Source of the DNA: Mycolicibacterium sp. GF69
Lineage (GTDB): Bacteria; Actinomycetota; Actinomycetes; Mycobacteriales; Mycobacteriaceae
Length of the DNA stretch: 64,000 nucleotides
Direction: 5' to 3'
NCBI RefSeq assembly: GCF_003284965.1
Contig: NZ_QMEW01000001.1
Location: 434,001-498,000, forward strand
Part shown: positions 34,883-42,775 of the stretch, piece after piece
Layout of the letters: each line of letters opens with the position of its first letter
How positions within the stretch are numbered: the stretch's first letter is position 1
Notes under the pieces: model-generated
Database searches by the model: none
Seen by the model: only the letters and a program-made list of their open reading frames with translations
What the model was told of the DNA's origin: nothing
Made by a program: the position numbers and the translations under genes

Positions 34883-35752
34883 TCACCGCATGATGTGTGG
34901 ATACTGCCTGGCGGGATGTACGTCGAACATGTCCCGGTACGACGGCGGCTGACGGTCGCCGTCGTCCTTGATGCCGTATTTGACCGCCAACTCCGCACCG
35001 ATGAGCGTCTGGCCACTGAGTTCCAGTACGGCCGGGTCGCGGTGCAGCGCCCAGATGACATGTCCTGTCAACTCGGGCGTCTCAGCGGTCTCGAGGATGT
35101 GGCCGAACTTATCCGGATTGCTCGCGATGATGCCGCGCACCCGCTCGGTCAGCAGCGATCCCATCCAGATCGACACCGCCGCGACGCCGAATTCGCGGAA
35201 GTCCACCGCCATGTCGGCCGCCATCTTGTCCGTACCTGCCTTCGGGACCCCGTACGCCGGTCCGAACGCGTAGTGCACCGCGCCCGAGGATGACGTGAAC
35301 GCCACGAGGCCGCGGCGCTGCGGAAGCATCAGCGGCGCCGCATACACGGTGGCGACATAGCTGCTGCGCAGACCGACGTCGAGCGTGTCGATGACGTTGA
35401 GCGGTTCCTCCCAGAACTTCGTCCGCCCCATCATCTCGTCGCGAATGAGTGCGGCGTTGTTCACCAGGATGTCGATGCGGCCCTGCTCCTCGCCGACCCG
35501 GCCGAAGAACGCCTCGACTTGAGCGTCGTCGCCGTGGTCGACGCGGACCGCGATACCACGCCCGCCCGCGTCGGTGACCGCCTGCGCGGTCTCCTCGATG
35601 GAGCCGGACAGCCCCGAACTTCCTGTCTCGCTGCCCTTCTGGGTCCGTCCCGTGACGTACACGGTGCAGCCGTGGCTGCCCAGCGCATTGGCGATGCCTG
35701 CGCCGGCACCGCGACTGGCGCCGGTCACGACTGCGACGGTCTCGTCGGCCAC
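34883..35752 (-). CDS. Short-chain dehydrogenase/reductase (TetR-regulon member 1)
   Basis: A 289-residue SDR. NAD(P) motif VVTGASRGAGAGIANAL, NNAG equivalent LVNNAALI, and catalytic Ser-Tyr-Lys in FTSSSGAVHYAFGPAYGVPKAG. A C-terminal extension (YGIKDDGDRQPPSYRDMF) is typical of a subgroup with unknown substrates. The GTG at 35750-35752 is chosen because GAGGAG precedes it by ten bases. It is divergent from the GMC oxidoreductase; the shared intergenic region holds one perfect operator palindrome. Confidence 0.85.
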   Translation of the reverse strand: MADETVAVVTGASRGAGAGIANALGSHGCTVYVTGRTQKGSETGSSGLSGSIEETAQAVTDAGGRGIAVRVDHGDDAQVEAFFGRVGEEQGRIDILVNNAALIRDEMMGRTKFWEEPLNVIDTLDVGLRSSYVATVYAAPLMLPQRRGLVAFTSSSGAVHYAFGPAYGVPKAGTDKMAADMAVDFREFGVAAVSIWMGSLLTERVRGIIASNPDKFGHILETAETPELTGHVIWALHRDPAVLELSGQTLIGAELAVKYGIKDDGDRQPPSYRDMFDVHPARQYPHIMR

Positions 35753-35794
35753 CTGATCACTCTCCTCGAACGTCGGACTCATCTCGACGCTGTA

Positions 35795-35810
35795 CTGTAC
35801 GCTCGTACAG
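35795..35810. promoter_or_regulatory. Operator palindrome A, CTGTACG-CT-CGTACAG
   Basis: Perfect inverted repeat of seven-base arms with a two-base centre, between the divergent SDR and GMC genes. It lies 42 and 37 bases from their start codons. It is one of nine sites of the same pattern near accessory genes and is the likely binding site of the TetR protein encoded at 39100. Confidence 0.8.
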
Positions 35811-35847
35811 CGGCTCGCGTTCGCCTGGGCTCGGAAGAGGGATCTGC

Positions 35848-37449
35848 ATGACCACGTACGACTACATCGTCGCCGGCGCCGGATCGGCGGGATGCGTTCT
35901 CGCCAACCGGTTGTCGGCCGACCCGCGCGTCTCGGTGCTGCTGATCGAGGCCGGTGGCGCGGATCGGCATCCGTTGTTCCGGATTCCCAAGGGATCCGGG
36001 ATGTTGTTCGAGAACCAGAAGTACATGTGGCATTACGCGACCACCCCCTTCGGCCCGGACCAGCACTCCGAGCAGTGGATGCGCGGCAAGGTGCTCGGCG
36101 GTTCGAGTTCGATCAACGGGATGGTCTACAACCGGGGTAACCGGGCCGATTACGACCACCTGGAGCGTCTCGGCAATAAGGGCTGGGGCTGGGACGACCT
36201 TCTGCCGATCTTCAAGTCGTTCGAGGACAACGAGTTCGGCGCTTCCCCGACTCGTGGCGTCGGTGGCCCGCTGCACATCTCGGTGCCCAAGGAACCCGAC
36301 TGGCTGTGCGAGGAGATGCTCGCGGCCACCACCCGAGCCGGGTTCACCAGGGTCGCCGACATCAACGAGTCCGATACCGAGCGCGCGGGTTACGCCACCT
36401 CGACCATCCGCGACGGACGTCGGGTCAGCGCCGCGAGCGCCTTTCTCAAACCCGTTCTGCGACGGCCAAATCTGATCGTTGCAACCAACACCGTTGTCGG
36501 TCGGATCCTGCTTGAGCACGGGCGGGCGGTCGGGCTGCAGGTGCACGGTCGCCGCGGTGCCGCCGAGGTACGCGCCCGTCGCGAGATCATAGTCTCGCTC
36601 GGCAGCCTCAACAGCCCGCGGCTTCTGCAGCTGTCGGGTATCGGGCCACGCGATGTGCTGCAAGCGGCTGGTGTTCCCGTGGTGCTCGCGCGGGACAACG
36701 TCGGTCGCCGGATGCGCGAGCACCGGTGCGCCACATTGCGGTTCCGACTGAACGAGGATCTCGGCTACAACAAGTTGCTGTCGAGCAGCCTCGGCCAGGC
36801 CGTCACCGGGATGAAGTATCTGGCGACGCGAAGGGGTCCGCTGGCTGCCCCGTCGTTCGACATCGTCGCGTTCGCCAAGACGCGCCCGGTCGCAGAACGT
36901 GTCGACGGTCAGATCATGATGGGGCCGTGGACGCTTCCGCCCTACAACACCAGCAGCGAGCCGGTCAGCATCGAGCGTGAGCCCGGCCTGTCTTGTCTGG
37001 GTATGGTGCTGCGGCCGACATCGGAAGGCAGCGTGGAGATCATGGGCAACCGACCGGACAGCGCACTGCGGATCGACCCGAACTACCTGTCCAGCAACGA
37101 GGACCGCGAGACGATGGTGGGTCTGCTGCGGCGGATGCGGACCATCTTCGAGCAGTCCCCCATCGCCGAGCGCATCAGTCATGAGACCTACCCCGGATCC
37201 GAAATCCGCAGCGACGACGAACTTCTCGCAGCGGCACTGGAAGGCGGTTACTGTGGCTACCACGCGATCGGGACGTGCGCCATGGGTCCCGGTGACGACG
37301 ACGTCCTCGACGACGAACTGCGTGTCCGAGGGATCGACAACCTGAGGGTGGTCGACTGCTCGGTGCTGCCGACCATGGTGGCAGGCAACCTCAACGGCCC
37401 GATCATGGCGATGGCCTGGCGGGCCGCCGACCTGATCAACGAGAACTGA
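35848..37449 (+). CDS. GMC-family FAD oxidoreductase (choline-dehydrogenase-like)
   Basis: A 533-residue GMC flavoenzyme that oxidises alcohols. FAD motif YIVAGAGSAGCVLANRL, GMC signature region GKVLGGSSSINGMVYNRG, second signature GSLNSPRLLQLSGIGP, the catalytic His in GYCGYHAIGTCAMGP and the C-terminal NGPIMAMAWRAADL are all present. In this cluster it would oxidise a primary or secondary alcohol intermediate. The last 14 bases overlap the convergent P450 gene. Expression is likely controlled from operator A. Confidence 0.9.
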   Translation: MTTYDYIVAGAGSAGCVLANRLSADPRVSVLLIEAGGADRHPLFRIPKGSGMLFENQKYMWHYATTPFGPDQHSEQWMRGKVLGGSSSINGMVYNRGNRADYDHLERLGNKGWGWDDLLPIFKSFEDNEFGASPTRGVGGPLHISVPKEPDWLCEEMLAATTRAGFTRVADINESDTERAGYATSTIRDGRRVSAASAFLKPVLRRPNLIVATNTVVGRILLEHGRAVGLQVHGRRGAAEVRARREIIVSLGSLNSPRLLQLSGIGPRDVLQAAGVPVVLARDNVGRRMREHRCATLRFRLNEDLGYNKLLSSSLGQAVTGMKYLATRRGPLAAPSFDIVAFAKTRPVAERVDGQIMMGPWTLPPYNTSSEPVSIEREPGLSCLGMVLRPTSEGSVEIMGNRPDSALRIDPNYLSSNEDRETMVGLLRRMRTIFEQSPIAERISHETYPGSEIRSDDELLAAALEGGYCGYHAIGTCAMGPGDDDVLDDELRVRGIDNLRVVDCSVLPTMVAGNLNGPIMAMAWRAADLINEN

Positions 37450-38629
37450 CGACCGCCGGCATGGTGTCCCAGCCCCGCACGGTGGAAGTCCTTGACCGGC
37501 GGGCGCTTTCGATATCGATCTCCCATTCCGGGAAACGTTTGAGTACCTCCTCCAGCGCGATCCGGCCCTCCAGCCGGGCCAGCGGCGCGCCAACACAGAA
37601 GTGTGCTCCGCGGCCGAAGGTGAGATGGCCGCCCGGCTTGCGGTGAATGTCGAAGCGGTCGGGGTCGTCGAAGTGGCGTTCATCTCGGTTGGCCGACGCC
37701 AGCATCATCAGCAGGGCGCTGCCCGCGGGTACGGTCTTGCCCTGGAATTCGACATCGTCGGTTGCGACGTACCGCGCGACGTGCGGCCCAGGCGGCTCGT
37801 AGCGCAGCAGCTCTTCGATGGCTCCCGGTATCAGCGACGGGTCGCCGACGAGGTCCTTGCGCTGGTCCGGATGCTCGGCGAGCACCTTACCCATCCAGCC
37901 GAACAGGCGGCCGGTCGTCTCGACACCTGCGCCGGCCACGACCGCCAGAAAGACGACGATCTCGTCTTTGGTGAGCCCGCGGGTGGTACCGGTCTCGTCG
38001 GTGAACTCGACGTTGAGCAGTTCGGTGATCAGGTCGTCGGATGGGTTGTTCTCGCGCCATGCCACGTATTCGGCGAACATGTCGCCGTCGAAATAGTGGT
38101 CCTTGTCCACCGGCAGCGGCTTACCGGGCTCGTTACGCAGCGTCTCGTGGGCGTGGGCGCGCACCGCGGGTTGGTCCGCATCGGGGATGCCGACGAGCAT
38201 GCCGATCGTCTTCATCGGCAGCTCCGCGCCGAGATCGACGACGAAATCGAAACGGTCATCGCCCATCAGGGGATCCAGGCAGGCGACGCAGAAAGATCGC
38301 ACCTTCTCCTCGATCGCCCTGATCCGCTTGGGTGTGAACGCCCGCGACACGATCGCGCGGTGGATGGTGTGCAGCGGCGGGTCCTCGTTGATGAACACGC
38401 CCGGCGGCATCACCGGGTCAGCCTTGACAACCTCGAGGATGTCGCCCTTGGCCGAGCTGAGCCGGGCGGTGTCGCGCAGCGCGGCATCGACGTCGTCGTA
38501 GCGGCTGATTCCCCAGAAGCCGTGGGGTTCGTTGTAGTACAGCGGGGCTTCGTCGCGCAGCCTGCGATAGGTCGGATAGGGATCGAGATCGATCGCCACG
38601 TCCCAGGGGTCGTAGTACAGCTCGCTCAC
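37436..38629 (-). CDS. Cytochrome P450 (first of two paralogues)
   Basis: A 397-residue soluble bacterial P450. I-helix oxygen-binding motif AGAGVETTGR, K-helix E-L-L-R in AIEELLRYEPP, and haem loop LTFGRGAHFCVGAPLAR with the axial cysteine. The GTG at 38627-38629 is preferred because GAGGAG lies six bases upstream and the product (VSELYYDPWDVAIDLDPYPT) aligns with the second P450 at 42757. A longer ATG start at 38659 would run into the operator. The two P450s are close paralogues. No ferredoxin or reductase gene is adjacent. Confidence 0.9.
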   Translation of the reverse strand: MSELYYDPWDVAIDLDPYPTYRRLRDEAPLYYNEPHGFWGISRYDDVDAALRDTARLSSAKGDILEVVKADPVMPPGVFINEDPPLHTIHRAIVSRAFTPKRIRAIEEKVRSFCVACLDPLMGDDRFDFVVDLGAELPMKTIGMLVGIPDADQPAVRAHAHETLRNEPGKPLPVDKDHYFDGDMFAEYVAWRENNPSDDLITELLNVEFTDETGTTRGLTKDEIVVFLAVVAGAGVETTGRLFGWMGKVLAEHPDQRKDLVGDPSLIPGAIEELLRYEPPGPHVARYVATDDVEFQGKTVPAGSALLMMLASANRDERHFDDPDRFDIHRKPGGHLTFGRGAHFCVGAPLARLEGRIALEEVLKRFPEWEIDIESARRSRTSTVRGWDTMPAVVSSR

Positions 38630-38647
38630 GAAGTTCTCCTCGGAAGT

Positions 38648-38685
38648 TTGTACGAGCATATAGCATCTGCTGTACGGGCGTATAG
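38648..38685. promoter_or_regulatory. Operators B and C between P450 and TetR operon
   Basis: Two palindromes 22 bases apart: TTGTACG-AG-CATATAG (38648-38663, imperfect) and CTGTACG-GG-CGTATAG (38670-38685). They fill the short gap between the divergent P450 and the operon that contains the TetR gene itself, so the regulator probably represses its own promoter here. Confidence 0.75.
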
Positions 38686-38710
38686 GATGATGAGTCAGAG
38701 GAGCGCCTCG

Positions 38711-39097
38711 ATGGCCAAGCGGATGATCTTCACCCTGCTGCTGATGAACTCCGTCGGTCACAACTTTTTCGGCGGCTGGCGCCATCCCCGTGCCCGCAAC
38801 CGGGATTACAAGACCTTCGACCGGTTGCTCGAGTTCCAGGCGGCCGGCTCCGACGGCGTGCAAATCTTGAACATGCTGATGCCGGAGAGCTACGACGAGT
38901 TCTTCGACCATGTCGTGCCGGTGCTGCAGGACAAGGGTCTGATGCAGACCGAGTACCGCACCGGCACGCTGCGGGAGAAGATCTTCGGCGCCGACGACCC
39001 GCACATCAGCGGCCGGCATCCGGCGTTCGGTTACCGCGGCATGTTCAGTGCAGAACAAGCGGGTGCGAGAATGTGCGTCAGCCAATCTGAGAGGTGA
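38711..39097 (+). pseudogene. Internally deleted flavin-dependent monooxygenase (NtaA/SnaA-like), 128 codons
   Basis: The first 38 or so residues (MAKRMIFTLLLMNSVGHNFF, then GGWRHPRARNRDYKTFDRL) look like the N-terminus of nitrilotriacetate-monooxygenase-type LLM flavoenzymes. They run straight into what looks like the C-terminus (LEFQAAGSDGVQILNMLMPE, then FFDHVVPVLQDKGLMQTEYR and TLREKIFG). Family members are about 430-450 residues, so some 300 residues are missing, and the junction at about 38820-38835 is in frame. The ribosome site AGAGGAG and the operator are intact, so it may still be translated, but most of the TIM barrel is gone. The TetR gene starts three bases after its stop. Confidence 0.7.
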
Positions 39098-39099
39098 CG

Positions 39100-39732
39100 A
39101 TGGCAGCAGCGCCCCGCCGCGTCGGCGCGGAGACGTCAAAGACCCGCGACCTACTGCTCGACTGCGTCGAGAAGATGATGCTCGAGGAAGGCTACGCCAG
39201 CGTCAGCTATCGGGCGCTGGCCGCCAAGGCCGGCGTCACTGCGAGCCTGGTGCAGTACTATTTCCCGTCCCTGGACGACATCTTCCTCGCCGCGATCCGC
39301 CGTTACTCCGAGCGCAACCTCGAGGTGCTGAGGAAGGCGCTGGAAACGCGGTCCGAGGATCCGTTGCACGCGCTGTGGGAGTACAGCTGGGACGAGGCGA
39401 CCGGCGCGCTGATCACCGAGTTCATGGCGTTAGGCAACCATCGCAAATCGATTGCCTCCGAGATCGCCGGCGTGACGAACCGAGTCCGCAAGATCCAGCT
39501 CGACGCGCTGGCGCAGCGATACGGCGCCCGCACCCGGTTCGAGGGTGACATATCCCTGGGCACCGCGGTCCTGTTGATCACCGGCATCCCCAAATTCCTG
39601 AACCTCGAGGAAGGCGTCGGCGTCGACGCCTCACACACCGAGGTCGTCAAGGCCGTCGAGAGGTACCTCGACGCGATCGAACCGCGAGTCACCCGACGCA
39701 AACCGAAGAAGGGTTCGACCGCTCGCCGCTGA
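39100..39732 (+). CDS. TetR/AcrR-family regulator, proposed repressor of this cluster
   Basis: A 210-residue regulator with an N-terminal helix-turn-helix (LLEDC-type helix 1, then GYASVSYRALAAKAGVTASL and VQYYFPSLDDIF) and a variable ligand-binding domain. The ATG follows GAGAGG by about five bases and lies directly behind the deleted monooxygenase frame. It sits in the middle of a set of divergent promoters that all carry YTRTACG-NN-CGTAYAR palindromes, so it is the obvious candidate for their binding protein. The inducer is unknown, perhaps a substrate or CoA ester of the pathway. Confidence 0.85.
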   Translation: MAAAPRRVGAETSKTRDLLLDCVEKMMLEEGYASVSYRALAAKAGVTASLVQYYFPSLDDIFLAAIRRYSERNLEVLRKALETRSEDPLHALWEYSWDEATGALITEFMALGNHRKSIASEIAGVTNRVRKIQLDALAQRYGARTRFEGDISLGTAVLLITGIPKFLNLEEGVGVDASHTEVVKAVERYLDAIEPRVTRRKPKKGSTARR

Positions 39733-39737
39733 TCTTG

Positions 39738-39770
39738 CTATACACCTGCATAGGTTGTACGTTCGTACAG
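39738..39770. promoter_or_regulatory. Operator D with a degenerate neighbour
   Basis: TTGTACG-TT-CGTACAG (39755-39770) lies 34 bases before the SDR start at 39805. Directly upstream is CTATACA-CC-TGCATAG (39738-39753), which fits the same pattern poorly and may be a weak second site; paired sites also occur at 38648, 42742 and 45451. Confidence 0.72.
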
Positions 39771-39804
39771 CAGAGCAGGGGCGATAGCAAGGAGACTCAA
39801 CGAC

Positions 39805-40548
39805 GTGAACCGCGTAGCGGTGGTCAGCGGCGGCGGCTCGGGCCTGGGCCGCTCGATAGCCGAACATCTCGCCCGTGACGGACATCGCGTCGCCGTCATC
39901 GACATCGACGGCCAGGCGGCGGCCCGAGTCACCGAGGACCTGCAGACGCGAGGAGCGCGGGCCATCGGCATCCAGGTCGACGTATCCGATCAGGCGGCCA
40001 TCACGCAGGCGTTCCAGACAGTACGGAAGTCGTTGGGTCCGACGGAAATTCTCGTGACCAGCGCCGCGCTGGCGGGCTTCACCAAGTTCGACGAGATCAC
40101 CCTCGACGAGTGGAACCGCTATCTCGCGGTGAACCTCACGGGCACATTCTTGTGCCTGCAGGCGGCGTTACCCGACATGGTGTCGACGGGATGGGGGCGG
40201 ATCATCACGATCTCGTCGGCAGCCGGACAGAACGGCGCCGTCCGACAGGGCCACTACTCTGCCACCAAGGGCGGGGTGATCGCGTTGACGAAGACCGTCG
40301 CGCAGGAGTACGCCGCAAAGGGCATCACCGCCAACACAATCCCGCCCTTCGTCATCGACACGCCGATGCTGCGCGAACAACAGCGCGCGAAGAAACTGCC
40401 CCCCTCCGAGATGCTGGTCCGCGCCATTCCGGCCGGCCGACTGGGCACGGGTGACGACGTGGCTGCGACGTGCGCATTCCTGTGCTCGGAAGCCGCGGGC
40501 TACGTCACCGGACAGGTGATCGGCGTCAACGGCGGAGCAGTGATGTGA
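39805..40548 (+). CDS. Short-chain dehydrogenase/reductase (regulon member)
   Basis: A 247-residue classical SDR, FabG/HSD-like. Cofactor motif VVSGGGSGLGRSIAEHLA, with D-I-D after strand 2 suggesting NAD. The N-S-Y-K residues are in ISSAAGQNGAVRQGHYSATK, and the family C-terminus is VTGQVIGVNGGAVM. It uses a GTG start with AAGGAG about ten bases upstream. The likely role is an alcohol/ketone step in the same pathway as the GMC oxidoreductase. Confidence 0.88.
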   Translation: MNRVAVVSGGGSGLGRSIAEHLARDGHRVAVIDIDGQAAARVTEDLQTRGARAIGIQVDVSDQAAITQAFQTVRKSLGPTEILVTSAALAGFTKFDEITLDEWNRYLAVNLTGTFLCLQAALPDMVSTGWGRIITISSAAGQNGAVRQGHYSATKGGVIALTKTVAQEYAAKGITANTIPPFVIDTPMLREQQRAKKLPPSEMLVRAIPAGRLGTGDDVAATCAFLCSEAAGYVTGQVIGVNGGAVM

Positions 40549-40599
40549 CCACGGCAGACCGGCGGGAGTTGAAGCTGCGGTGATCGACCTCCAGTCGGA

Positions 40600-41028
40600 T
40601 TAGGCGGGCGGTACCGGACGCACCTTGTTGTGCACCAGTTCGATCAGCTGGCCTTCGGGATCGCGTGCCATACAGGCGAATCCGCCGCCCGGGTCGGCGA
40701 TGATCGTGCCACCGGCCCCGGTGACCGCGGCCTGAGCCTCGGCCATGTCGTCGACGGCGATCGACAGGTGCGTGAGCCCTGCTCCGACCATGGACCGCTC
40801 GGGTTCGTCGGGGGCGGGATGCCCGGCGAACGTCAGCAACTGCAGGACGAACCCGTCGTTGCTCAAATAGGCGGCTTCGAACCCGATCGGCGGTTCGAGC
40901 GGAAGCAGTCCGGCGGCCATCTCGTCCGGGATCGTCAGCCGTTTCACCTCGTTGAACCCGAGTGCCTCGTAGAAGCGTTTGGCTGTGTCGAGGTCGCGGA
41001 CCCGCAGGCCGATATGGCTGACCCCCAT
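40600..41028 (-). CDS. VOC-family protein (dioxygenase/glyoxalase-like)
   Basis: A 142-residue vicinal-oxygen-chelate protein. MGVSHIGLRVRDLDTAKRFY gives the first metal ligand (His) and helix, LTHLSIAVDDMAEAQAAV the second module, and MARDPEGQLIELVHNK the last ligand (Glu). The ATG at 41026-41028 sits one base after the stop of the SDR at 41030, so the LLM, SDR and VOC genes appear to form one leftward operon driven from operators E/F. Confidence 0.87.
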   Translation of the reverse strand: MGVSHIGLRVRDLDTAKRFYEALGFNEVKRLTIPDEMAAGLLPLEPPIGFEAAYLSNDGFVLQLLTFAGHPAPDEPERSMVGAGLTHLSIAVDDMAEAQAAVTGAGGTIIADPGGGFACMARDPEGQLIELVHNKVRPVPPA

Positions 41029-41029
41029 G

Positions 41030-41800
41030 TCACACCCCTGCCGGGCCGGGTGCGCCGTGCATGTACAGCGTCTGGCCGGAGCAGTAGCTCGACGCGTCGG
41101 AGGCGAAGAACAGCACACCGTGGGCGATCTCGTCGGGCTCGCCGATGCGGCCGGCCCCGTTGGTCTGGCCGATCATGTCGATCTCGAAACCACCTCGCTT
41201 CGCGTCGGATTCGAGGCCTGGAGTACGAACGGCACCGCACGCGATCGCGTTCACCCGCACCCCCTTTCGGGTCCACGCCGCCGCCATCGACCCGGTCAGG
41301 TTGTTCAGGCCCGCTTTGGCCGCCGCGTACGCCACCGCCTGCGGCATCGCCAGCAGGCTCGCGCCCGAGGAGATGTTGACGATCGCCCCCTTGCCCTGCT
41401 TGATCATCGGTTCAACCGCGGCCCGCGACAGGTACCAGGCACTGGACAGGTTCAAGTCCAATACGTGCTGCCATTCCTCGTCGGTCCACTTCATGATCGA
41501 CTTCGTCTCGCCGCCACCGGCGTTGTTCACCAGTACGTCGATGCGGCCGAACTCGCCGACCGTCGCGTCGACGAGCGCCCGGCACGCGTCGGCCTCGGTC
41601 ACGTCCGTCGGCACCGCGAGTGCCCTGCGCCCCAGCGCCTCGATCTCGCTCACGGTCGATTTCAGCGGCCCGGTCCGCCGTCCGGCGAGCACGATGTCGG
41701 CGCCGCGCTCGGCCAGCGTCAGCGCCGAACCGCGGCCGATGCCCGTTCCGCCGCCGGTGATGACGGCCACCCTGCCCTCCATCGAGAACCTGTCGTTCAC
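41030..41800 (-). CDS. Short-chain dehydrogenase/reductase (regulon member)
   Basis: A 256-residue classical SDR with GTG start and AAGGA about eight bases upstream. Motifs: VITGGGTGIGRGSALTLA, VLVNNAGGGE, and the Ser/Tyr/Lys set in NISSGASLLAMPQAVAYAAAK. The end SYCSGQTLYMHGAPGPAGV is slightly shorter than usual. It is the middle gene of the LLM-SDR-VOC operon. Confidence 0.88.
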   Translation of the reverse strand: MNDRFSMEGRVAVITGGGTGIGRGSALTLAERGADIVLAGRRTGPLKSTVSEIEALGRRALAVPTDVTEADACRALVDATVGEFGRIDVLVNNAGGGETKSIMKWTDEEWQHVLDLNLSSAWYLSRAAVEPMIKQGKGAIVNISSGASLLAMPQAVAYAAAKAGLNNLTGSMAAAWTRKGVRVNAIACGAVRTPGLESDAKRGGFEIDMIGQTNGAGRIGEPDEIAHGVLFFASDASSYCSGQTLYMHGAPGPAGV

Positions 41801-41843
41801 AGTAGTGATCCTTCCGAACTTGTGTCGTCTATCAGGTTGAGGG

Positions 41844-42692
41844 TCAACGACGTTCGCCGACCATGTCCGCGTAGCGGTCCAGGAATCTCAGTGTGCTCGA
41901 CGGGTCGTTGCCGTCGCGTCGGCCGCCGCCCAGCACGACCCGGTTGAAGCCGAGATCGCGGTAGCGCGCCAGCGTTTCGAGCTTGGGGTCGCCGAAGGCC
42001 ATAACCGTGAGATCCAGTGCCCACGGGTCGCGGCCGGCGTCCTCGGCCGCGTGCCGGTACTCTGTCAACGCCGTGCCCAAATCAGGGAACGCCGCATCGC
42101 CGGGCAGCCAGCCGCCCGCCCACGCGACGCACTCACGCGTAGCCTTCGGCCCCGTCGTCGCCGCCAGCACAGGAAGGTTCAGCTGTAGGGGTTTGGGATA
42201 AGACCACACCGGGTCGAAATCGTAGAACTCGCCGTGGTGTTCGGGCTCGTCGTCGGCCCACAGCTTCCTGAGCGCGACCACCATGTCGGTCAGCGCCCGG
42301 TACCGGTCCCTCCAGGCGATCGCAGTGCTCAGCTCCAGTTCGGCTCGCATGCCAACGCCCACGCCGAGCAGCAGCCGGCCCTCGCTGAGCTGATCGAGCG
42401 TCGCGACTTCTTTTGCGAACGTGAACAACTCGCGTTCCAACGGCAACGCTACCGAGGTGCCGACCCGCAACGTGTTGGTGGCCTGCGCGGCGGCCAGCAG
42501 TGACAGGAACGGGTCCCACATCCGCTTCTGCGATCCGAGCAGACCGCCGGGAAACTGATCTTTCGCGGCCACGGGGATCTGCGGGTGCTCGCCCACCCAC
42601 AGCGATTCGTACCCACGAGCCTCGAGCTCGGCGCCGAGGATGTCGGGCCTGAGGTCGCGAGGCGTGTTCAGCGAGACAAATCCGAGGTCCAC
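41844..42692 (-). CDS. LLM-class (F420-dependent type) oxidoreductase
   Basis: A 282-residue luciferase-like TIM-barrel oxidoreductase. Family patterns are ELEARGYESLWVGEHPQIP, VATLDQLSEGRLLLGVGVG and GEFYDFDPVWSYPKPLQ. In mycobacteria this group mostly uses F420, but FMN cannot be excluded. The second GTG (42690-42692) is preferred, since AGAGGAG is seven bases upstream of it. It heads the leftward operon and is divergent from the second P450, sharing operators E and F. Confidence 0.85.
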   Translation of the reverse strand: MDLGFVSLNTPRDLRPDILGAELEARGYESLWVGEHPQIPVAAKDQFPGGLLGSQKRMWDPFLSLLAAAQATNTLRVGTSVALPLERELFTFAKEVATLDQLSEGRLLLGVGVGMRAELELSTAIAWRDRYRALTDMVVALRKLWADDEPEHHGEFYDFDPVWSYPKPLQLNLPVLAATTGPKATRECVAWAGGWLPGDAAFPDLGTALTEYRHAAEDAGRDPWALDLTVMAFGDPKLETLARYRDLGFNRVVLGGGRRDGNDPSSTLRFLDRYADMVGERR

Positions 42693-42741
42693 CCTCACGC
42701 TCCTCTACGCCGTCCCGCGCCTTTACCCCTAAGCCATTGTG

Positions 42742-42775
42742 CCATACGATCGTACAATGCCATACGGCCGTACAA
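42742..42775. promoter_or_regulatory. Operators E and F overlapping the second P450 start
   Basis: Two sites, CCATACG-AT-CGTACAA (42742-42757) and CCATACG-GC-CGTACAA (42760-42775), are 18 bases apart and nearly identical. They lie between the LLM gene and the second P450 and cover every possible start codon of the P450, so repressor binding would block transcription start directly. Confidence 0.78.

Noticed and set aside
37601..38710. A long plus-strand frame antisense to the first P450
   Set aside because: It has no domain features, while the P450 on the other strand has all motifs; only the segment from 38711 is plausible coding sequence.
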